This document shows positions 6,142 through 11,120 of a stretch of DNA of 11,120 bases, piece by piece. Below the pieces are notes generated by a model. It made no database searches. It was not told the origin of the DNA and saw only the letters and a program-made list of their open reading frames with translations. Position 1 is the first letter of the stretch, and the number at the start of each line of letters is the position of its first letter. The stretch comes from an uncultured Terriglobus sp. Lineage in GTDB: Bacteria > Acidobacteriota > Terriglobia > Terriglobales > Acidobacteriaceae. The stretch spans positions 25,688-36,807 of the forward strand of contig CALMRM010000056.1 in NCBI GenBank assembly GCA_937871605.1. Direction: 5' to 3'. The position numbers and the translations under genes were made by a program.

Positions 6142-7154
6142 GAGGTGGACACGGCAGCGGAGTAGGCCGCAACACCACAACCCAGGAACATATAGCCCAA
6201 TTGCGAGATGGTGGAGTAGGCCAGAACACGCTTGATGTCGTGTTGCACCATGCCAATCGTGGCTGCAAACAGGGCTGTCACCGCACCGATGATGGCCACT
6301 ACGCCTAGCGCAAATGGGGACCGGTCAAACAGCAGGTGGGTGCGGCAAACCAGGTAGACGCCTGCCGTCACCATGGTGGCCGCATGAATCAGGGCAGACA
6401 CGGGGGTCGGGCCTTCCATCGCGTCTGGCAACCAGACATAGAGTGGAATCTGCGCAGACTTGCCAGCGGCACCTACCACAAGCAACAGAGCGATTGCCGT
6501 CAGGAAGCCGCCATGCAGCTCCGGATGGCGGTTCAGGGCAGAGAAGATCTGCACAAAGCTCAGTGTGCCAAAGTGATTGATGAGCAGGAACATGGCTAGC
6601 AGAAAGCCAGCGTCGCCAACACGATTCACCACAAAGGCTTTACGTCCCGCGTTGTTGGCGGCAGGCTTCTGCCAGTAAAAGCCAATCAGCAGGTACGAGG
6701 CGAGTCCAACGCCCTCCCAACCTACGAACAGCAGCAGGAAGCTCTCTGCCAGCACAAGCACCAGCATAAAGAACATGAACAAATTGAGGTAGGCGAAAAA
6801 ACGCCAGTAGCCTTCCTCATGTGCCATGTAGCCGACGGAGTAGAGATGAATCAGAAAGCCGACACCCGTAATCACGCCTAAGAGGATGAGCGTAAGGTGG
6901 TCCACCGTGAAGGCAAAGCGCACCACGAAGTTGGAGGTTTCGATCCAAGGCGCGTACGCAGCCGTGATCTGCAGGACGTCATGCGACAGCATGAACTGCC
7001 ACAAACGCAGCACCCAGATGGCAGGCAACGCGGTACACAGGAGAGCGATGGTCGCGACACCGCTCCGCGGCAGCCGTCGGCCCAGCGTGCCATTCAAAAG
7101 GAATCCCAGCAGCGGGAAGAGGGGGATGAGCCAGAGTTGGTGTTCGACAGACAT
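6138..7154 (-). CDS. nuoL: NADH-quinone oxidoreductase subunit L, N-terminal part (frameshifted gene)
   Basis: NuoL (ND5 homologue) is the distal proton-pumping subunit of complex I. This part encodes about 335 authentic residues and then three frameshifted ones (STS) before TGA. Hallmarks are present: Glu147 in GWEGVGLASYLLIGF (helix 5), RKAFVVNRVGD, Lys232 in AAGKSAQIPLYVWLPDAMEGPTPVSA (helix 7), His257, and HDIKRVLAYSTISQLGYMFLG. The frame is lost after AAYSAAV, where FHLMT should follow. On the + strand one A is missing between 6149 and 6150 (GGA-CAC for expected GGAACAC). The ATG at 7152-7154 is preceded by GGGAG and lies 15 nt after the nuoK stop. A polypeptide ending here would lack the second half of the channel, helices about 11-16 and the lateral helix. 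Confidence 0.93.
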   Translation of the reverse strand: MSVEHQLWLIPLFPLLGFLLNGTLGRRLPRSGVATIALLCTALPAIWVLRLWQFMLSHDVLQITAAYAPWIETSNFVVRFAFTVDHLTLILLGVITGVGFLIHLYSVGYMAHEEGYWRFFAYLNLFMFFMLVLVLAESFLLLFVGWEGVGLASYLLIGFYWQKPAANNAGRKAFVVNRVGDAGFLLAMFLLINHFGTLSFVQIFSALNRHPELHGGFLTAIALLLVVGAAGKSAQIPLYVWLPDAMEGPTPVSALIHAATMVTAGVYLVCRTHLLFDRSPFALGVVAIIGAVTALFAATIGMVQHDIKRVLAYSTISQLGYMFLGCGVAAYSAAVSTS

Positions 7155-7169
7155 GGTCTCTGCTCCCGC

Positions 7170-7472
7170 CTAGTTCTTCATGAGGTTGATGCTGTCAACG
7201 TCCAAGGTCTGGCGGGCACGAAAAATGGCAATAATAATCGCCAGGCCAACCGCGGCTTCTGCTGCAGCCACCACCATGACAAAGAACACAAAAATCTGTC
7301 CCTGCACAGCGCGGTGCACATGCGAAAACGCCACAAAGGTCAGGTTCACCGCATTCAGCATCAGCTCAATCGACATGAACACCGTGATGATGTTGCGCTT
7401 GATCAGGAACGCACCAATGCCGATCGAGAAGAGCAATGCGGCGAGTACCAGGTAATACGGAATGGGCACCAT
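7170..7472 (-). CDS. nuoK: NADH-quinone oxidoreductase subunit K
   Basis: NuoK (ND4L homologue) is a small three-helix subunit linking the quinone site to the antiporter-like subunits. The 100-residue length matches E. coli NuoK. The two buried glutamates needed for proton transfer are present at exactly the E. coli positions, Glu36 in FMSIELMLNAVN and Glu72 in VVAAAEAAVGLAI. The ATG at 7470-7472 is 3 nt after the nuoJ stop, with GGAAGGA about 10 nt upstream inside nuoJ, so the two genes are translationally coupled. No abnormality is visible. Confidence 0.97.
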   Translation of the reverse strand: MVPIPYYLVLAALLFSIGIGAFLIKRNIITVFMSIELMLNAVNLTFVAFSHVHRAVQGQIFVFFVMVVAAAEAAVGLAIIIAIFRARQTLDVDSINLMKN

Positions 7473-7475
7473 GAG

Positions 7476-7982
7476 TTAGTTATCCTTCCGCGCTAGCACG
7501 ACGGCTCCCAATATGGCTACAAGGATCAGAATGGACGTCACTTCAAACGGCAGCAGCAGGTCTGTGAACAGGACCTTGCTGAGTTCAGCCATATTCGACG
7601 CACCATCATTCAGGCGGCCACCCAGGTTGGCATAGCCTAGCGCTGCACGCTCATGCAGAAACGTGTATGACAGCAGGGCGGCTACGCACAAAACGGCGGG
7701 AACACCGACGATGTACGCCACCTTCGATCCCCGTGTCTTGACCTCTTCGCCCGCATTCAGCAGCATAATGACAAAGGTGAACAGCACCATGATGGCACCG
7801 GAGTACACAATGACCTGTGCCGCTGCAAGGAACTCTGCGCCCAGCGTCCAGTAAATGACGGCCAGCGACAGCATGACCACCACCAGTGACAATGCCGAGT
7901 TGATGGGGCTGCGCTGCAGCAGCAGATTCAGCGCTCCCAGCACGCACAGCACGGCAAAGATGAGGAAGAGCGCTAGCTGCAT
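7476..7982 (-). CDS. nuoJ: NADH-quinone oxidoreductase subunit J
   Basis: NuoJ (ND6 homologue) is a five-helix membrane subunit next to the quinone chamber. The 168-residue protein has hydrophobic segments at about residues 2-22, 29-47, 52-76, 90-108 and 145-163. The third contains the conserved AQVIVYSGAIMVLFTF with Tyr60 and Gly62, the region that bulges and changes shape during the complex I cycle. The ATG at 7980-7982 begins after AAGGA about 12 nt upstream, a rather long spacing. The stop is TAA, 3 nt before nuoK. The preceding 72-nt gap to nuoH is where nuoI would be expected and is absent. Confidence 0.95.
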   Translation of the reverse strand: MQLALFLIFAVLCVLGALNLLLQRSPINSALSLVVVMLSLAVIYWTLGAEFLAAAQVIVYSGAIMVLFTFVIMLLNAGEEVKTRGSKVAYIVGVPAVLCVAALLSYTFLHERAALGYANLGGRLNDGASNMAELSKVLFTDLLLPFEVTSILILVAILGAVVLARKDN

Positions 7983-8054
7983 AGGTCGTGCAAGTCCTTA
8001 CTGTGGTCGGTACTGCTGGCGGTACAACAAAGTATAAATGCAGCCCGATGAATA
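7983..8054 (-). other. nuoH-nuoJ spacer lacking nuoI
   Basis: The common bacterial order is nuoH-nuoI-nuoJ, but only 72 nt separate the nuoH stop from the nuoJ start, too little for the 2x[4Fe-4S] subunit I. No CxxCxxCxxxCP coding remnant is visible in any frame of the gap. A TATACT (read on the - strand, 8031-8036) resembles a -10 box, but I find no -35 element at proper spacing, so I do not call a promoter. Confidence 0.6.
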
Positions 8055-9107
8055 CTAGCCATGGAATGCAAGAACCAGGCTCGTGATGAGGATATTGACC
8101 ATCGCTAAAGGGAGTAGCCACTTCCACCCGAAGCTCATCAACTGGTCGTACCGAAAGCGGGGCAACGTGGACCGTACCCAGATGTAGAGGAAGATAAACG
8201 CGAAAATCTTTACTACAAACCACAGTATCGGGAACACGGCTGTCAGGAAGCGGCCACCAAAGGTCTCAGGCAGCAGGTGGCCGAGCGGGGAAGACGCGCC
8301 GCCAAAGAACATGAGTGTGGCCACGCACGCAACCGTAATCATGTTGGCGTACTCAGCCATGAAGAACATCGCGAACTTCATCGAGGAGTACTCGGTGTGG
8401 TACCCGGCTACCAATTCTGACTCCGCCTCCGGTAGGTCGAACGGTGCGCGGTTGGTCTCTGCATACGCAGCCATCAGGTAAATAAAAAATCCAAAGAATT
8501 GCGGCAGGATGTTCCAGCTCAGGGCTCCATGGTGAGCCTGAGAATTGACAATGTCGCGCAGCCGCAGGGAGCCGGCACGCAGAACCACACCCACCAGCGA
8601 CAGTCCCAGCGCAAGCTCGTAGCTGATGACTTGTGCCGACGCGCGCAGCGAACCCAGCAGCGAATACTTGTTGTTCGACGACCAGCCGGAAAGTGCTATG
8701 CCGTACACGCCAATGCTGGTAATGCCCAGAATCACGAGCAGCCCGATGTTGATGTCCGAGATCTCGAATAGGCTGACACCACGATAGGTAAAGACATTGC
8801 CGAACGGCACCACCGCAATCGAGACCAGCGCGCACGACAGCGCGATCATGGGCGCGATGACGAACAGCGGCCGCTCCACCGCAAGCGGCATCAGGTCTTC
8901 CTTGAGGAACAGCTTGATACCGTCGGCCAACGGCTGCAGCAGGCCGAACGGCCCGGTGCGGCTGGGGCCCCAGCGGTTCTGGATCAGGCCGATTACCTTG
9001 CGCTCCAGCAGCACGGTGTAGGCCACCGCCGTCAGTGTCACCAAAAGTACGACGACAATCTTGAGCACGGTGAGCAGCAGAAAAATCTGAAAGTTCGAGA
9101 GATGCAT
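8055..9107 (-). CDS. nuoH: NADH-quinone oxidoreductase subunit H
   Basis: NuoH (ND1 homologue) has about eight membrane helices and forms much of the quinone-binding chamber at the junction with the peripheral arm. All main signatures of the family are intact in the 350-residue product: LLERKVIGLIQNRWGPSRTGP (33-53) with Glu35 and Arg36, the GWSSNNKYSLLGSLRASAQ block with following ISYE (141-164), ETNRAPFDLPEAESELVAG (217-235) followed by YHTEYSS, and RFRYDQLMSFGWKWLLP near the C-terminus. The ATG at 9105-9107 lies 30 nt after the nuoG stop. The nearest Shine-Dalgarno-like AGGA is about 13 nt upstream, longer than ideal, but the next in-frame ATG would cut into conserved sequence. Nothing in this gene suggests decay. 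Confidence 0.97.
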   Translation of the reverse strand: MHLSNFQIFLLLTVLKIVVVLLVTLTAVAYTVLLERKVIGLIQNRWGPSRTGPFGLLQPLADGIKLFLKEDLMPLAVERPLFVIAPMIALSCALVSIAVVPFGNVFTYRGVSLFEISDINIGLLVILGITSIGVYGIALSGWSSNNKYSLLGSLRASAQVISYELALGLSLVGVVLRAGSLRLRDIVNSQAHHGALSWNILPQFFGFFIYLMAAYAETNRAPFDLPEAESELVAGYHTEYSSMKFAMFFMAEYANMITVACVATLMFFGGASSPLGHLLPETFGGRFLTAVFPILWFVVKIFAFIFLYIWVRSTLPRFRYDQLMSFGWKWLLPLAMVNILITSLVLAFHG

Positions 9108-9137
9108 GGCGTCGTTCGTGTCCTGTTCTCTGAACTA

Positions 9138-9995
9138 TCAGTCTGCCGGAATGCCCACGGGTTCATGGGTGTATTTATCTGCCAGCTCCACCAGCTTAGG
9201 CGAATAGCGGCCCAGCGTGCCAGAGGTAAACAGCGTGTCTTCGGCAGGCAGCACCAGGTCGCGTCGCGCACCCTCGATTTGGACCAGGTCTGCGGGGGCG
9301 GCGGGTGCAAGGTGCTGGTCGTTGCCGCTCATCAGTTGCAGCCGCAAGAGGTCGTAGCCCGGCACCAGCCGCTGAATCTCATCCAGCACGGCGAACGGGT
9401 CGAACGGCGATAGCTTGATTTCAAGGTTGTTCGAGGTCAGCCACACCGCATGGCGGTCCGCCTCGCCAGACTGCGCACCGCGCGTCTGCCCTAGGTCAGC
9501 GCGAATACCGTTCGCTTGCGGCTTTTTACCGAATGGCACCAGCTTGCGTACATCCGCGCCCATCGCGTCTGCCACGCGCACCAGCAGTTCCAGGTCGGTG
9601 CGCACACCGGCGCGGTCGGAGGCCTTCTTCACCAGCTGCAGGTCGCCATAGCTGTTGGTCACCGAGCCCGACTTCTCGTACAGGTTGGCCGAGGGCAGAA
9701 TGACGTCGGCCAGCCGAGCCGTTTCTGTCAGGAACATATCATGTACCACCACAAAGGTGTTGGCCAAGGCGGCCGGGTCCACCGAGTAGCGTGCTACTGG
9801 ATTCGCATTGACTACATACAGCGCAGACAATTCGCCCGCTTGTGCCGCATCAAAGATGCCCACCATGTCGCGGCCCGGCGTGTTGCTGAACCGCTCGCCG
9901 TACTCGCTGGCGTAGTCGTGTGCGCCGCCGAGTGGCTGGTAGCCGGGCAGCATGTCTGGCAGCAGGCCCATGTCGGCGGCTCCATGTGCGTTCAC
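9138..9995 (-). CDS. nuoG: NADH-quinone oxidoreductase subunit G, C-terminal part after internal stop
   Basis: This 285-codon stretch continues nuoG in the same frame, directly after an internal TAA. It carries the later part of the molybdopterin-oxidoreductase-like domain, with the family motif TARLADVILPSANLYEKSGS (about residues 91-110 counted from the GTG) followed by VTNSYGDLQ. NuoG keeps this fold but normally has no molybdenum cofactor. The first codon, GTG at 9993-9995, could serve as a start for reinitiation, but homology indicates that it is simply the next internal codon. The gene ends with TGA 30 nt before nuoH. No further stop or frameshift is visible. Confidence 0.88.
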   Translation of the reverse strand: MNAHGAADMGLLPDMLPGYQPLGGAHDYASEYGERFSNTPGRDMVGIFDAAQAGELSALYVVNANPVARYSVDPAALANTFVVVHDMFLTETARLADVILPSANLYEKSGSVTNSYGDLQLVKKASDRAGVRTDLELLVRVADAMGADVRKLVPFGKKPQANGIRADLGQTRGAQSGEADRHAVWLTSNNLEIKLSPFDPFAVLDEIQRLVPGYDLLRLQLMSGNDQHLAPAAPADLVQIEGARRDLVLPAEDTLFTSGTLGRYSPKLVELADKYTHEPVGIPAD

Positions 9996-11120
9996 TTAGT
10001 CGGTCAGGAGGGCAAACTTCGTGTTGGGGAGGGCGTGTGCTAACTCGATCAGCCTGCGCAGGTCGTTGCCGCGCAATTCCGAGCCGATCAGGATCAGCAG
10101 GGAAGCCTCATTCCGCAGTGCATCGCGGAAGCGGCCAAGCTCCTCGCCATCGTGCGCCGCCCCCTGAGCTGCCGCATCATCGCCAGCCAGGTAGGCTGCC
10201 GCTGCACCATAGCCGTACGGAGCAATCTCCAGAAAAGCCTTCGCCTGCCGACGCAGCTTGATCTGTGAGTGATTGGCCACGTACAGGCGTGCGCCGTTCA
10301 GCCGCACGTTGGACCGCAGATTCCACGCGGTCAACGGGGCCTCGTTTGTCGGGTCGCCGCCCATCAGCAATACGGCCGGTGCCTTTTCGTTGTCGTGCTG
10401 CGAGGCGAAGCGGTCACGATGCCCAGCCAGTGCCGCGGCAAAGGTCACATAGTCCGCCGTACGGTGGTGGTCGATGTTGTTCGTCCCGAGCACCGACCGT
10501 GCAAACTTTTGCAAAAGGTAGGCTTCCTCATTGGTCAGGCGATTGCCGCCCACCACGCCCATGCTGCCGCCGCCACGCGCGGCACGGATCTCGCGCAGCT
10601 TGTTGCCGGTGAAGCGCAGCGCCTCATCCCAGCTGACGGCCTTGTGGCTGCCGTCCGCCTGCTTCAGCAGCGGTTGCGTGATGCGCTCCGGCGAATTGGC
10701 GAAGTCGAAGCCGTACCGGCCCTTGTTGCACAGAAAATCGCCGTTGATGCCGCTCTTGTCGCGGTTGTCGCCTCGTACGATCTCCGAGCCATCGATCGTC
10801 TGCCGGACACCGAGCGAGGTCTTGCAGCCATCGCCGCAGTGCGTGCAGACAGTGGCCACATGATTCATCTCCCACGGCCGCGTCTTGTAGCGATAGGTGT
10901 CGCTGGTCAGCGCGCCCACCGGGCACACGTCAATGCACATGCCGCACTCTTCGCAGTCCAGGTGCTGCAGGCCGTCTTCGCTCTGGGTAGCGGGAATGTT
11001 GGGCGCGATGACCGCCGACGAGCCGCGGTTCTGGATGCCGAGCGCGTACACATCCATGCCCTCGCCACACATGCGCACGCAGCGGTAACAGAGGATGCAA
11101 CGTGGCCGGTCGAAGTAGAC
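9996..11120 (-). CDS. nuoG: NADH-quinone oxidoreductase subunit G, N-terminal part (5' end outside window, ends at internal stop)
   Basis: The frame is open to the window edge; the [2Fe-2S] (N1b) and His-Cys3 (N5) regions would lie beyond it. Numbering from the edge, 374 codons precede TAA at 9996-9998. Three cysteine groups are visible: Cys8, 11, 14 and 18 (CILCYRCVRMC), Cys56, 59, 62 and 66 (CEECGMCIDVCP), and Cys92, 95, 99 and 131 (CTHCGDGC ... FLCNKGRYG), the last matching the N7 cluster site of E. coli and Thermus. The first two groups make a complete ferredoxin-like pair, one cluster more than E. coli NuoG has there. The molybdopterin-oxidoreductase-like domain follows. The protein breaks at ALLTD before VNAHGAADMG, where related proteins have Tyr as I recall them, so the stop looks like a single-base change of TAC or TAT. 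Confidence 0.93.
   Translation of the reverse strand, partial: VYFDRPRCILCYRCVRMCGEGMDVYALGIQNRGSSAVIAPNIPATQSEDGLQHLDCEECGMCIDVCPVGALTSDTYRYKTRPWEMNHVATVCTHCGDGCKTSLGVRQTIDGSEIVRGDNRDKSGINGDFLCNKGRYGFDFANSPERITQPLLKQADGSHKAVSWDEALRFTGNKLREIRAARGGGSMGVVGGNRLTNEEAYLLQKFARSVLGTNNIDHHRTADYVTFAAALAGHRDRFASQHDNEKAPAVLLMGGDPTNEAPLTAWNLRSNVRLNGARLYVANHSQIKLRRQAKAFLEIAPYGYGAAAAYLAGDDAAAQGAAHDGEELGRFRDALRNEASLLILIGSELRGNDLRRLIELAHALPNTKFALLTD

Noticed and set aside
6138..6152. Programmed ribosomal frameshifting in nuoL
   Set aside because: There is no slippery heptamer or A/U run at GTGTCCACCTCATGA and no obvious downstream pseudoknot; complex I subunits are not known to use frameshifting. Mutation or error is simpler.
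6897..7496. A 199-codon + strand open frame opposite nuoK and the start of nuoL
   Set aside because: It lies wholly antisense to strongly conserved complex I genes, has a His/Gln/Arg-rich low-complexity character typical of reverse-strand reading, and no recognisable domain.
9996..9998. TAA read as an amino acid (recoding or alternative code)
   Set aside because: Selenocysteine and pyrrolysine use TGA and TAG, and atpB and nuoJ use TAA as genuine terminators in this window.

Overview
The window carries two convergent bioenergetics gene clusters. They fit a bacterium with a moderately high GC genome, most plausibly an acidobacterium (Terriglobia/Acidobacteriaceae-like). That assignment rests on my memory of the protein flavour: a subunit c with a signal-peptide-like N-terminus and ARNPGARPGIF loop, and a NuoG with CYRCVRMCGEGMDVY and CEECGMCIDVCPVGAL motifs. 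It was not checked by a search. There is no tRNA, rRNA, CRISPR array, insertion sequence or phage-like gene.

Left part (1-1727, + strand): the last codons of an upstream reading frame, then an AtpI-like membrane protein, ATP synthase subunit a (atpB) and subunit c (atpE). A 163-nt spacer with two hairpins separates atpB from atpE. A strong stem-loop (1751-1776) follows atpE directly, so this F0 operon ends without subunit b, delta or any F1 gene. Those genes must lie elsewhere.

Right part (1921-11120, - strand, transcribed right to left): the 3' half of a complex I operon in the order nuoG (5' end cut by the window edge), nuoH, nuoJ, nuoK, nuoL, nuoM, nuoN. Most spacings are only 0 to 30 nt. 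These genes encode the peripheral Fe-S subunit G, the quinone-site subunit H, the small membrane subunits J and K, and the three antiporter-like proton-pumping subunits L, M and N. nuoA-F are expected beyond the right edge. ATP synthase would use the proton gradient that complex I builds, and the two operons share the intergenic terminator region.

The main surprises are in the nuo operon. nuoL is broken by a one-base deletion near codon 336. nuoG has an in-frame TAA in place of an expected Tyr codon. nuoI is missing from its usual place between nuoH and nuoJ. Both breaks leave long, well-conserved reading frame downstream, so they are either very recent mutations or sequencing errors. Both also sit at a stop-start arrangement that could permit reinitiation. 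NuoG also has the cysteines for one more [4Fe-4S] cluster than E. coli NuoG. I see no wholly new system; the window is core metabolism with these oddities.
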